This document shows positions 44,325 to 53,146 of a stretch of DNA of 64,000 bases, piece by piece (the stretch's first letter is position 1; each line of letters begins with the position of its first letter). The DNA comes from ENR-C20 sp942493145 (GTDB lineage Bacteria > Bacillota > Clostridia > Acetivibrionales > DTU013), in contig OW818679.1 of NCBI GenBank assembly GCA_942493145.1, positions 3,844,001 to 3,908,000 of the forward strand. The letters are read 5' to 3'. Below the pieces are notes generated by a model that worked only from the letters and a program-made list of their open reading frames with translations, made no database searches and was not told where the DNA came from. The position numbers were made by a program, and so were the translations under genes.

Positions 44325-46592
44325 CTACAATACCATATCTATGAGCTTTATCGTCAATTCCTTGGGGTTACCCCTGCCCGAAAATTCATTCAATGGGCCT
44401 ACGCAAGACGGACATCCTGATTCGCAGCCGCAGCGCTTTACAATCTCTCTCGTCGTTGTAAAAAGCTCCCTGTGTAACGAGAACAGCTTTTCACTGAACC
44501 CGACACCACCCGGACAGGCATCATAAATGTATATGGTCGGCCGTTGGGTGAAGGGTGAACGCACCTGGTGCACAACCCTTATATCTCCCGGATCGCACAT
44601 AAGATATATGGGCGCCGAATTTGCGAGTATGTTTGATAATCCCAGCAGTCCATTCTGCATATCAGACTGGGACATGACCTCCTCCAACCCCTCGGGCAGC
44701 CCTACCCAGTAGGAGGTGGTGTGCATTTCAAGGTCGGGCAGGTCGACAGGTCCGGCACCGATATTTTCATGGGTGTAGAGCTTTATTTTCTTAAACATTG
44801 TCACCAGCGCATTCACGGTTACCTCGCCACTGCAAACCGATACCCCGTCCTCGCACTTTTCCCTGAATATGTCCATCACTTTGAGGTCCACTGCGAGATT
44901 TGCATCTGTGTAATAATCCACATTGACCTTTCTTACATATGCCTTCTTGTCATCGAAGTCCAGCTTTTCCACCTGGTATTGCTGGCCATCATGAATATAA
45001 ATTGCCTCCTCGTGGACCAGCATGGGCGCGCTGAATCGGTCTGTCTCGCCTATGACCCTGTTGTGGGGCGGGTCGGTTATGTCTATTATAATAAAGTTTT
45101 CGTTGGAAGCACTCCGCAGGCTGACTTCGTCTGCCGGGAAGACATCGGACATCCAGTGCCAGCGATTACCGACATGCCGGACGATCTTTGCCTCCTCCAT
45201 ATATGACAGTATTTCCCCCGTGGTCTCCACGCCGAACTTCTCGCCATCCTGGAAGGGCAGTTCAAAAGCGGCGCACTTCATATGATTGTATAAAATGACC
45301 AGGTTATCCGGATTTATAAGACCGTTTTCAGGGCTCTTCCCGAAAAAGTAGTCCGGGTTACCGACGATATACTGGTCCAAAGGGCTGCTGCTGGCCACAA
45401 CAAAGGTGACTGAAACACCATTCCTGCGTCCTGCTCTGCCCGCCTGCTGCCAGGTACTGGCTATGGTGCCGGGATAGCCGCATATGATACATGCCTCCAA
45501 GGCACCGATATCTATGCCCAATTCGAGAGCATTCGTAGACACTACCCCGGTTATGCTTCCATTCCTCAACCCGTGTTCTATCTCGCGCCTGAGCCCGGGC
45601 AGGTATCCGCCGCGATATCCCCTGACCCGGCTATCGCCTGCCATTTTCCCCCGGAATATGTCCTTGAGGTAAGTCACCAGCACCTCCACATTAAGCCTGC
45701 TTCTGGTGAACACGATGGTCTGTATGTCATTCCTTATAAGCATCTCGGCAAGGCCTTTGGCCTCAAGGGTGCTGCTTTTCCTGATGCCAAGCTCCTTATT
45801 GACAAGTGGTGGATTATAGAAGATGATGTGCCTTTTGCCGGAAGGGGCTCCATTGTTGTCGACCAGGGATATTTCTGCGCCGGTAATTCTGGAAGCCAAT
45901 TCATCGGGATTTGCAATGGTTGCGGAACAGCAGATGAACTGAGGCTTTGATCCATAGAATTCACATATTCTCATCAGCCTTCTGATGGTATTTGCCAGAT
46001 GGCTGCCGAAAACACCCCTATAATGGTGTACTTCGTCAATGACAATGTATTTGAGATTCTCGAAAAGCTTTGTCCATTTAGTGTGGTGGGGCAGGATTCC
46101 GCCGTGGAGCATATCAGGGTTGGTCACCACAATGTGGCCCGCCTGCCTTATGGCTTTTCTGGCCGATTGTGGCGTGTCGCCATCGTAAGTGAAGGTCTTT
46201 ACATCCACCCCGGCTTCTGTGATTAGCTCGTGGAGCTCAGTGGTCTGATCCTGGGACAACGCCTTTGTCGGGAACAGGAATATAGCCCTGGATTCTTCAT
46301 CCTTGAGGATGGCGTCGAGGACGGGCACATTATAGCAAAGGGTCTTTCCTGATGCAGTGGGCGTTACCACCACAACATTCCTGCCCTCATGTATTCGGCT
46401 GATTGCATTTTCCTGGTGTGAATAGAGTTTTCGCACGCCCCTTCTTTCAAGGGCGCCCCTTATCTTTGGATCGAGCCATTCGGGGAATTCGGCATAGACC
46501 GCTTCCTTTGCAGGTATCTCCATCCAGGATGTTACATTTGCCATTATCCTGTCAGAAGCCTTCATTTGCTCCAGCAGTTGCTCAAGATTCAT
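44325..46592 (-). CDS. mrfA: MrfA-type DEAD/DEAH helicase (YprA) with DUF1998
   Basis: About 755 residues. Helicase motifs: TPTASGKTLCYN, VIDEVHHYRGVFG (DEVH), CSATIANP and QQAGRAGRRNG. The C-terminal DUF1998 part (~560-755) carries CGCESGCPSCVG, the four-cysteine zinc site expected of MrfA. It unwinds DNA for the MrfB nuclease in mitomycin damage repair. The start is the ATG at 46592, with GGAGGGAAA upstream; the longer frame to 46640 lacks a ribosome site. First gene of the mrfAB operon. Confidence 0.93.
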   Translation of the reverse strand: MNLEQLLEQMKASDRIMANVTSWMEIPAKEAVYAEFPEWLDPKIRGALERRGVRKLYSHQENAISRIHEGRNVVVVTPTASGKTLCYNVPVLDAILKDEESRAIFLFPTKALSQDQTTELHELITEAGVDVKTFTYDGDTPQSARKAIRQAGHIVVTNPDMLHGGILPHHTKWTKLFENLKYIVIDEVHHYRGVFGSHLANTIRRLMRICEFYGSKPQFICCSATIANPDELASRITGAEISLVDNNGAPSGKRHIIFYNPPLVNKELGIRKSSTLEAKGLAEMLIRNDIQTIVFTRSRLNVEVLVTYLKDIFRGKMAGDSRVRGYRGGYLPGLRREIEHGLRNGSITGVVSTNALELGIDIGALEACIICGYPGTIASTWQQAGRAGRRNGVSVTFVVASSSPLDQYIVGNPDYFFGKSPENGLINPDNLVILYNHMKCAAFELPFQDGEKFGVETTGEILSYMEEAKIVRHVGNRWHWMSDVFPADEVSLRSASNENFIIIDITDPPHNRVIGETDRFSAPMLVHEEAIYIHDGQQYQVEKLDFDDKKAYVRKVNVDYYTDANLAVDLKVMDIFREKCEDGVSVCSGEVTVNALVTMFKKIKLYTHENIGAGPVDLPDLEMHTTSYWVGLPEGLEEVMSQSDMQNGLLGLSNILANSAPIYLMCDPGDIRVVHQVRSPFTQRPTIYIYDACPGGVGFSEKLFSLHRELFTTTREIVKRCGCESGCPSCVGPLNEFSGRGNPKELTIKLIDMVL

Positions 46593-46941
46593 TTTCCCTC
46601 CATGTCCCCAATGTGCCGAATGAATCGTCACATCGGCCACAAGGGGTAAAAATCAATTAGTCGCACCAATGTAATTCGCAAATAGATTTTGCGAATTACA
46701 ACATCAATGAAATCTAACGCACAAATCTAATTTAACCTTACAATGATATTTGTGCGTTATAATTGCCAGTTGTTTGCTCCGCAAACAGGCAGATGTGCAT
46801 AGCTTTCCGGACAAAGTCCTTCAAGCTGCTCTCCCGAACATATATTCTTTTTTCATTTTAATATAAAGGATGTATAATGTAAATAGGGACTGTTTCATTG
46901 TAAGCTGCGGCAGGTATAATCATTAATAATAAAGGAGGCTG
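46593..46941. other. Divergent intergenic region with four consecutive hairpins
   Basis: About 350 bases without a convincing gene. It holds element B (46671-46759), then TGCC-AGT-TGTTTGC ... GCAAACA-GGCA (46765-46791), then AGCTT ... GGAC AAA GTCC ... AAGCT (about 46800-46826). The stretch nearest 46860-46900 is AT-rich and presumably holds the promoter of the 46942 gene. Confidence 0.55.
46671..46759. repeat. Paired-hairpin element, copy B
   Basis: Hairpin 1: GTAATTCGCAAA-5 nt-TTTGCGAATTAC (46671-46699), perfect 12-bp arms. Linker: ACAACATCAATGA (46698 onward). Hairpin 2: TAACGCACAAAT ... ATTTGTGCGTTA (46715-46759), perfect 12-bp arms, with AATGATATT at 46742. Order and linker match copy A at 14909. 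Confidence 0.55.
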
Positions 46942-47268
46942 ATGGAAGTAATGCAGATGATTCCCTTTATGATAGTAGGTGCACTTATAGCTACCGTCGG
47001 TTTAATATGGTTACAATTTTTCTTATCTAAAAGATCAAATAAATGGACAGGGCTGATTTTGCCTATACTTTCCTTTGCTTCTTCACTGCTAAATGTGCTG
47101 AATATCAAGGACACTGGCGACTTATGGCAGAACATTACTCTTATCGTTTCAACAGTGTTTCTCTCTAATATTCCTACCATTATTTTTTTATCAACATACT
47201 TAGCTTGCAGAGAAAATTTGAAGAGGAAGGTACAGCTTAAAAATTTGAATATTCAAGATTCAGAGTGA
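46942..47268 (+). CDS. Small three-TM membrane protein of unknown function
   Basis: 108 residues. Hydrophobic helices at about 6-27, 35-52 and 65-88, with a basic tail (CRENLKRKVQLKN). MIPFMIVGALIATVGLIWLQFFLSKRSNKWTGLILPILSFASSLLNVLN fits many uncharacterised Firmicutes proteins. AAAGGAGGCTG precedes the ATG. It is alone between mrfA and dus. Confidence 0.65.
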   Translation: MEVMQMIPFMIVGALIATVGLIWLQFFLSKRSNKWTGLILPILSFASSLLNVLNIKDTGDLWQNITLIVSTVFLSNIPTIIFLSTYLACRENLKRKVQLKNLNIQDSE

Positions 47269-47282
47269 TTTGAGAGACTGAG

Positions 47283-48251
47283 TTACTCGCCCATCTCCCT
47301 TTGATACTCCTTCAGAAGCTCCATTACCGCTTCCCTGGAGTTCATTTTGAACACCTGCTCCTTGATATGAGCGGAATTCTTCAGCCCCTTCAGATACCAG
47401 GCGACATGCTTTCGCATTTCACAAAGGCCGGTATGCTCACCTTTCAATTCGACTAGCATGTCCATATGCCTTGCACAAATTTCTATACGCTCACCAATTG
47501 AAGGTTCGGGAAGCTTCTCTCCGGTCCTGAAGTAATGAAGCGTACGGTGGAACAGCCACGGATTGCCCTGGGCTCCCCTCCCTATCATGACGGCGTCACA
47601 ACCTGTCTGTTCCAGCATTCTCTCAGCATCCTCAGGCTTTGTAATATCCCCGTTTCCTATTACCGGTATGGAAACCGCCTTTTTAACCAGCTTTATTATG
47701 TCCCAATCTGCATGTCCGCTGTAAAACTGCATACGGGTCCTTCCGTGCACGGCAACTGCCGCAGCACCGTTCTTTTCAGCCAGCATCGCCATTTCAACGG
47801 CATTCACCCTTTCATCATCCCAACCCTTCCGAATCTTCACCGTCAGCGGTTTGGACGTCCCGGAGGATACAGCCCTGATGATTTCAGCTGCCAGCTCCGG
47901 TCTCAGCATGAGGGCGCTCCCTTCACCGTTCTTCGTTATCTTCGGAGTCGGGCAGCCCATGTTAATATCGATGAGTGCAGCATCCGAATACTCAAGCCTT
48001 CTGGCTATACCCGCCATGATTTCCGGGTCGGAGCCGAATATCTGAACACCTGCGGGCTTTTCCGCCTCATCAATCACAGTCAGTCTGTGGCTCTTCGCAT
48101 CATTATAATGCATACCCTTGGCGCTTACCATTTCGGTATAAACCAACCCGCACCCCTGCTCCTTGCACAAGATTCTGAAGGCCTTGTCGGTGACACCTGC
48201 CATAGGTGCCAGAAATATATTATTTTCAAGTTGTAATTTGCCGATTTTCAT
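47283..48251 (-). CDS. dusB: tRNA-dihydrouridine synthase, DusB type
   Basis: FMN enzyme reducing uridines in tRNA D-loops. 322 residues: MKIGKLQLENNIFLAPMAGVTDKAFRILCKEQG, VYTEMVSAKG, PAGVQIFGSDP, DINMGCPTPKITKNGEGSALM (catalytic cysteine), KIRKGWD, VHGRTRMQFYSG and GNGDITKPEDA. The ATG at 48251 has AGAGGATAGTA upstream; the open frame to 48434 is noise. Same strand and 34 nt from patB, possibly one operon. Confidence 0.94.
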   Translation of the reverse strand: MKIGKLQLENNIFLAPMAGVTDKAFRILCKEQGCGLVYTEMVSAKGMHYNDAKSHRLTVIDEAEKPAGVQIFGSDPEIMAGIARRLEYSDAALIDINMGCPTPKITKNGEGSALMLRPELAAEIIRAVSSGTSKPLTVKIRKGWDDERVNAVEMAMLAEKNGAAAVAVHGRTRMQFYSGHADWDIIKLVKKAVSIPVIGNGDITKPEDAERMLEQTGCDAVMIGRGAQGNPWLFHRTLHYFRTGEKLPEPSIGERIEICARHMDMLVELKGEHTGLCEMRKHVAWYLKGLKNSAHIKEQVFKMNSREAVMELLKEYQREMGE

Positions 48252-48285
48252 TACTATCCTCTTGTTGTTTAAATTCTGCTTATTT

Positions 48286-49557
48286 TTATATCCTGAAACC
48301 GATTGGTACCCGTTCCTTGATCCAGGGAGTCCTGTAAAGCTCTTCCGGTGCTTTCTCCCCCGGCCTGAGGTTTTCCAGCACCCAGGAGATCCTTCTGAGG
48401 CCCTCTTCAAGCAAGACCCTGGGGCATGCCACATTCAGCCTGATGAAGCCCCTGCCTTCATCTCCGTAGTCGTCTCCCATACCGGCAAACACCCTTGCCT
48501 CATTTTGTATCAGCGTCCTCAGTTCTTTATGGCTGTAACCCCATGCTTTGAGATCCACCCACACCAGATATGTCCCCTCAGTTGGAGACATTATTGCACT
48601 GGGCAGTTGTTCACTGAAGAATTCATGTGTAAACCTGATATTTCCATCAATATAATCAAGCAATTGTTCCAGCCATTCCTCTCCCTGATTCAGGGCAGCG
48701 ATGGCGGCAGGATAAGAAAGCACAGGTGCCCCGTATATCCCGTATTGGCCCATGACAAGTTCACCCCAACTGTTTCTCAGCTTATCATCGTGTATTAAAA
48801 TGTTGGACAGCTGGATTCCTGCCAGATTGAAGGTCTTGGTAGGTGCCGTGCAGGTGATTATCCTGTCCTTGTACTCTGGAAACAACTTTGCCAGCGGGAT
48901 GTGTTTCTCTTCTCTCCTGATCAGGTCATTGTGGATCTCGTCGGATATTATGATAACGCCGTTGTCCATGCATATATGGACAAGCCTCGACAGTTCCTCT
49001 TCCTTCCAGACCCTGCCCGCCGGATTATGCGGGCTGCAAAGGATCAAAAGCTTGGTATCCGGGTCTGCAGCCTTCTTCTCCAGATCCTCAAAGTCCATCT
49101 CATAACGCCCGCCACGGTTGATCAGCGCATTGTTGACCAGCTTCCTTCCATGGCTTTCCGTGAAGTGGAAGAAGAAGTGATATACAGGCTTCTGGACGAT
49201 TATCCCCTCTCCGGACTTTGTAAGCAGTTCAATAAGGAAGCCCAATGCCGGCACAACTCCAGGGGAGAATACTATGTGCTCAGGGTCGACATCCCAGTCA
49301 AACCGGCGCTTGAACCAGCTGCAGACTGCATTCTGGTATTCATCGGTATTTCCCAGCCCATACCCAAATATGCCTTGATCCGTTCTTTTCCTTATGGCTT
49401 CCACAATCTGAGGAGCACAGAGGAAATCCATGTCCGCCAGGCCCATTGGTATGACCTTTTCATCAGCCGGTTGCCCGCCTGTCCTTAAGCCATCCCATTT
49501 AAAACTGTCGGTCCCTCTTCTTTCAATATATTCATCAAAGTTGTAGTTCATGGCCAT
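48286..49557 (-). CDS. patB: PatB/MalY-type C-S lyase
   Basis: PLP enzyme of aspartate aminotransferase fold, usually cystathionine beta-lyase or cysteine desulfhydrase. 423 residues: NYNFDEYIERRGTDSFKWD, PMGLADMDFLCAPQIVEAI, ILCSPHNPAGRVW, IISDEIHNDLI, and the PLP lysine in TAPTKTFNLAGIQLSN. The ATG at 49557 shares one base with the ridA stop (TAATG), with AAGGGGAG upstream. Coupling to RidA fits, as C-S lyases release reactive enamine/imine intermediates that RidA hydrolyses. Confidence 0.93.
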   Translation of the reverse strand: MAMNYNFDEYIERRGTDSFKWDGLRTGGQPADEKVIPMGLADMDFLCAPQIVEAIRKRTDQGIFGYGLGNTDEYQNAVCSWFKRRFDWDVDPEHIVFSPGVVPALGFLIELLTKSGEGIIVQKPVYHFFFHFTESHGRKLVNNALINRGGRYEMDFEDLEKKAADPDTKLLILCSPHNPAGRVWKEEELSRLVHICMDNGVIIISDEIHNDLIRREEKHIPLAKLFPEYKDRIITCTAPTKTFNLAGIQLSNILIHDDKLRNSWGELVMGQYGIYGAPVLSYPAAIAALNQGEEWLEQLLDYIDGNIRFTHEFFSEQLPSAIMSPTEGTYLVWVDLKAWGYSHKELRTLIQNEARVFAGMGDDYGDEGRGFIRLNVACPRVLLEEGLRRISWVLENLRPGEKAPEELYRTPWIKERVPIGFRI

Positions 49558-49943
49558 TATCTCCCCTTATATGCTACCGCTTCCACTTCAATCAGCGCGT
49601 CCTTCGGCAGCCTGGCTACCTGGACGGCGGCACGTGCCGGAGGTTCAACCTTGAAGAACTTTGCATAAATACTGTTCATGGCGGCAAAATCATTCATATC
49701 CGCAAGGAATACGGTCACTTTGACGACATCTTCAAACCCCATTCCTGCAGCATCCAATATTGCATCTATATTCAAGAGCGCTCTTTCGGTCTGGGCGGTT
49801 ATATCCTTTTCCACCAGGTTGCCTGTAGCAGGATCCACCGGCAACTGTCCTGAGATAAACAGAAAAGCTCCTGCCCTTACAGCCTGAGAATATGGTCCGA
49901 TTGCGGCAGGCGCGGCGCCTGTGCTGATAATTTCCTTCTTCAT
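49557..49943 (-). CDS. ridA: RidA (YjgF) family enamine/imine deaminase
   Basis: 128 residues. Hydrolyses reactive 2-aminoacrylate-type enamines made by PLP enzymes. GAAPAAIGPYSQAVRAGAFLFISGQLPVDPATG, KVTVFLADMNDFAAMNSIYAKFF and PPARAAVQVARLPKDALIEVEAVA contain the expected catalytic arginine (PARAAV). Translationally coupled to patB through TAATG. Confidence 0.95.
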   Translation of the reverse strand: MKKEIISTGAAPAAIGPYSQAVRAGAFLFISGQLPVDPATGNLVEKDITAQTERALLNIDAILDAAGMGFEDVVKVTVFLADMNDFAAMNSIYAKFFKVEPPARAAVQVARLPKDALIEVEAVAYKGR

Positions 49944-50124
49944 TCCTGATCACTTTCCTTCCAATATCATTTTCATTTAACAAATAATATCTTACAACAA
50001 ACAGAATCGGTTGTCATTCTATTGTGCGTCACATATTTGTAATTAAATCTAAAGTGAAAAAAGCTGTCGGATCGCTTTTCAACGAACCAACAGCTTTCAG
50101 AATTCATCTGGCGTCCCATTTACC

Positions 50125-52083
50125 TCAGAGTATATCCATTGCGGCAAACATACCGCTTCGGACTGCCTCCAATACTTTCTGGGGTTTTACACAGTCGCCA
50201 ATCGGCCTGACTGCAGGAAATGATGATCGCAATTTATCAACTATATCCTTATTTGCTCTCATACCAACTGCATATACAATAGTGTCTGCTTCAATAAATT
50301 TTTCATTACAGGCCTTGTCCAGGTATCTGACTCCTTTGGGTTCGATTTCGGTGCATCTTGCGCCCGTCTCATATTTAAGCATTTTATCCATAATAGGCAT
50401 CAATGCCAGCCTGTGGCTGAATCCTGCGTCTCTGGCAACCTCGTCCAGCATTTCGATAATATATACTTCATGACCCAACTCGGCAAGGTGAAGCCCGGTT
50501 TCACAGCCGATCAATCCGCCGCCGATCATTATTATCCGCTTTCCCGGTTTGTTGTTTGAGTCGTACACACTTAGGGCATGCATGGCGTTTTCAATCCCCT
50601 TGATCCGTGGTACGACCGGAGTGGAACCAACAGCGGCAATAACCTTATCCGGGTTTTTCAGGCGGATATAGTCCGGGGTTACTTCCGTATCAAGCTCTAT
50701 TTTAACACCGGCTCTTTGGGCTCGTACGATCAGAGAATCCTTATACTTTCTTAAGTCATCCTTGTGAACATCCACATCCGTAAATTTTAAAAGTCCGCCC
50801 AAGCTGCTTTCTTTTTCAGCCAATGTAACATCATGCCCTCGTTCAGCCGCAGTTATGGCTGCATAGAGACCGCCGGGGCCTCCGCCGGCAACAAGGACTT
50901 TTTTTGAACTGCGGGGACGTGGAGCACAATTGATGCGGTGTTCCTGTCCTGACCTTGGGTTAACCGTGCATAGGAACTCCATGGAACCTGGCCTGTTATC
51001 CGAGCTTGGCGGCAAGGGATTGAAACAGCTGCACCTCAGGCAGGGCGCAATTTCATCCTCACGGCCCTCCAGTGCTTTAAGCGCAAATTCAGGATCGGCA
51101 AACTGCTGTCTTCCCATAGCTACAAAGTCGGCTTTCCCCGATGCAATGATCTCCTCAGCCAGGACCGGATCGTTGATCCCACCGACGACTGCTACAGGTA
51201 CATGGACTGCAGCCTTGATCTTCGCTGCCTCATTAACATTACAGCCATGAGGGTGGAACATGGAAGAAAACGCTTTTGTCTCCACATGTTTATGGTAGAT
51301 TCCATTAGTTACGTGGATTAAATCAATTTTGTCCTGAATAAGCTTGCAGTACTCAATGGTATCCTCAACTTTCAAACCGCCTTCAACACCCTCAGAGGCG
51401 CTTACACGATATTCAATGACAAATCCCTCTCCGACTGCTTTTCGAATTTCATCCAGCACCATTATAGGGAAGCGGGCACGGTTTTCCATGCTTCCTCCAT
51501 ATTCATCAGTCCTTTTATTGGACAATGGAGAAACAAACTGACTCAACAACCAGCCATGTCCGCCATGAATATTGACACCGTCAAACCCAAGAGCCTGGGC
51601 ATTGGAACAAGCTCTGGCAAAATTGGCAGCTACCTGCTTCATCATTGCTTCGTCCATCCCGTCAATTTCTATACCGTCAGGAGTGATTGTATGAATGGGA
51701 CCAATGGGGTTTTTGCCCCCGATACAATCCGGGTGATTGACCATACCCACGTGGTTGAACTGGATAAAAGCAAGGCAACCATGGGCATGAATTGCAGAAG
51801 TCAATATATGTGTGGTATCCAGGTGGTAGGAGGATAGATTGGGACTAACCAGATCGAGGCCATGGTCGTGCCTGGCTGCATAATCAAAGTCCACGAAGGA
51901 CTCTGTCAAAGTAACCTGTGCGAAGCCGCCTCTTGCCTTGTTTTCAAAAGCTTCAATCCCCTCCGGCGTAATACAGCCATCTTTTACGATTTGATTGGCT
52001 GTAATGGGGGAAGCAATGATGCGATTTTTGTACGTACAGTTTCTTATTTTGATTTCACTGAACAAGTTTGGATATTTGGTCAT
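50125..52083 (-). CDS. NADH:flavin oxidoreductase / 2-enoate reductase-like protein
   Basis: 652 residues. N-terminal old-yellow-enzyme barrel ~1-340 (FSEIKIRNCTYKNRIIASPI, FIQFNHVG, FDGVNIHGGHGWLLSQFVSPLSNKRTDEYGGS), a 4Fe-4S-type cluster at CLRCSCFN ... CTVNP, then FAD domain VLVAGGGPGGLYAAITAAERGHDVTLAEKES and NAD domain IIMIGGGLIGCETGLHLAELGHEVYIIEM. Relatives reduce enoates or steroid/bile-acid enones in anaerobes; the substrate here is unknown. Preceded by an HxlR regulator on the same strand. AAAGGAGCTAAATGCC precedes the ATG. Confidence 0.9.
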   Translation of the reverse strand: MTKYPNLFSEIKIRNCTYKNRIIASPITANQIVKDGCITPEGIEAFENKARGGFAQVTLTESFVDFDYAARHDHGLDLVSPNLSSYHLDTTHILTSAIHAHGCLAFIQFNHVGMVNHPDCIGGKNPIGPIHTITPDGIEIDGMDEAMMKQVAANFARACSNAQALGFDGVNIHGGHGWLLSQFVSPLSNKRTDEYGGSMENRARFPIMVLDEIRKAVGEGFVIEYRVSASEGVEGGLKVEDTIEYCKLIQDKIDLIHVTNGIYHKHVETKAFSSMFHPHGCNVNEAAKIKAAVHVPVAVVGGINDPVLAEEIIASGKADFVAMGRQQFADPEFALKALEGREDEIAPCLRCSCFNPLPPSSDNRPGSMEFLCTVNPRSGQEHRINCAPRPRSSKKVLVAGGGPGGLYAAITAAERGHDVTLAEKESSLGGLLKFTDVDVHKDDLRKYKDSLIVRAQRAGVKIELDTEVTPDYIRLKNPDKVIAAVGSTPVVPRIKGIENAMHALSVYDSNNKPGKRIIMIGGGLIGCETGLHLAELGHEVYIIEMLDEVARDAGFSHRLALMPIMDKMLKYETGARCTEIEPKGVRYLDKACNEKFIEADTIVYAVGMRANKDIVDKLRSSFPAVRPIGDCVKPQKVLEAVRSGMFAAMDIL

Positions 52084-52198
52084 GGCATTTAGCTCCTTTG
52101 CATTTTTCTAAATAAACAGGCACTATCTATACCAGAAGAATACAAAAGAGATAAGGATGAGTCAATTACGCACATGATTGTGGGTTAGGGGTGTACAA

Positions 52199-52257
52199 GG
52201 TAAGTAACTATTGTACAGGTAATAGGTTGTAGAAGGTGAGTAACTGTTGTACAGGTT
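52199..52257. promoter_or_regulatory. Direct repeats upstream of the OYE gene, candidate HxlR operators
   Basis: GGTAAGTAACTATTGTACAG (52199 onward) and GGTGAGTAACTGTTGTACAG (52235 onward) differ at only two of 20 bases and are 36 bp apart. The first also lies between two GTAC motifs. They lie between hxlR and the OYE gene. Confidence 0.6.
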
Positions 52258-52291
52258 ATATATGGCTACATTAGCTGAATGGCCGATACTG

Positions 52292-52726
52292 CTATTTGGG
52301 GCATCTTTTATCAATGCTCTTCATGTATTCGATATTCTTTTCTCTGTATCCATGCCACATCTCGCCATAGGGATCGATTTCCAGGCCTTTATCCTTCATA
52401 TGATGCCATCCCCAGTCATAAACCGTATCCAAAATAGGGATTACCAGTTTTCCTGCTTCGGTCAGCCGATATTCGACCCTCAATGGAACCTCGGGATATA
52501 CGGTTCGTTCGATAATGCCGTCCGCTTCCAGTTCCTGAAGATTGTCTGCCAGAACCTTTTCACTAATGCCCAGCCGCCGGCTGAATACATTAAATCTTGT
52601 ACTGCCGTCAAATGCAATACCATGGATGATATGCGGTTTCCATTTGCCAAATATCACTTTTACAACATGACGGTATGGATCTTTATTTATATCTGTACTT
52701 ATATTATCAAAATTCTTGTCGTCCAT
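52292..52726 (-). CDS. HxlR family transcriptional regulator
   Basis: 144 residues. The winged helix-turn-helix KVIFGKWKPHIIHGIAFDGSTRFNVFSRRLGISEKVLADNLQELEADGIIERTVYPEVPLRVEYRLTEAGK is the HxlR signature. Members respond to aldehydes, quinones or disulfide stress. The start at 52726 has GGGAGGAATGAA upstream. The adjacent gene on the same strand is the OYE-like reductase, a typical HxlR target. Confidence 0.92.
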   Translation of the reverse strand: MDDKNFDNISTDINKDPYRHVVKVIFGKWKPHIIHGIAFDGSTRFNVFSRRLGISEKVLADNLQELEADGIIERTVYPEVPLRVEYRLTEAGKLVIPILDTVYDWGWHHMKDKGLEIDPYGEMWHGYREKNIEYMKSIDKRCPK

Positions 52727-52752
52727 TTCATTCCTCCCGTACAAACTGTTTA

Positions 52753-52784
52753 AGGGTTTCCAAAGTAACCACTTTGAAAACCCT
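52753..52784. other. Long hairpin next to tRNA-Arg
   Basis: AGGGTTTCCAAAGT-AACC-ACTTTGAAAACCCT forms a stem of about 14 bp with one mismatch. On the minus strand it follows the tRNA 3' end by 6 nt but has no T-run after it; on the plus strand it is followed by CATTTTTGG. Confidence 0.5.
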
Positions 52785-52790
52785 CATTTT

Positions 52791-52865
52791 TGGCGTCCCG
52801 GACAGGAATCGAACCCGCATCAGCAGAACCGGAATCTGCTGCCTTATCCATTAGGCCACCGAGAC
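52791..52865 (-). tRNA. tRNA-Arg (anticodon CCG)
   Basis: 75 nt including encoded CCA. Acceptor GTCTCGG/CCGGGAC (one G-U), D-arm GGCCTAATGGATAAGGC, anticodon stem GCAGA/TCTGC with loop TTCCGGT (anticodon CCG), T-arm GGGTTCGATTCC. It decodes CGG, a codon normally rare in such genomes. Transcribed from the same strand as hxlR. Confidence 0.97.
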
Positions 52866-53031
52866 AGGCCTTAGGCAAAACTACTCCATTATTATAGACT
52901 AACTTCCGCTCAGTTACAACCGAAAAATCCCGAAAGTGAAACCAATAGTTAATTATGGCTCAATTAAGTGTAAATTAAAGCGAAAATGCAGGAAGAAATC
53001 CCAAATTCATTGATATTGTGATATATTATAG

Positions 53032-53050
53032 CTTAAGAAATTCTTAAGAA
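53032..53050 (+). promoter_or_regulatory. 11-bp-spaced direct repeat CTTAAGAA, candidate response-regulator site
   Basis: CTTAAGAA-ATT-CTTAAGAA, with repeat period exactly 11 bp, and a weaker CTTAATTT about two turns further on. This is the geometry bound by OmpR/PhoB-type regulators, and it lies about 100 nt upstream of one. Confidence 0.5.
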
Positions 53051-53146
53051 TTATGCCGATATTTACTTAATTTTTGTCTGATAGAATTACGGTAATATCA
53101 ATAGCAGGCATATTCCAATGGATTTTTTATGGAAGGAGGTACTTAA

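Noticed and set aside
46671..46830. Integron attC-like sites
   Set aside because: TAAC/GTTA ends recall attC, but the R/L box consensus (RYYYAAC, GTTRRRY) is not met at both ends and there is no integrase.
52753..52784. Classical terminator for tRNA-Arg
   Set aside because: The stem is strong but no T-run follows on the tRNA strand, so it is listed only as a hairpin.
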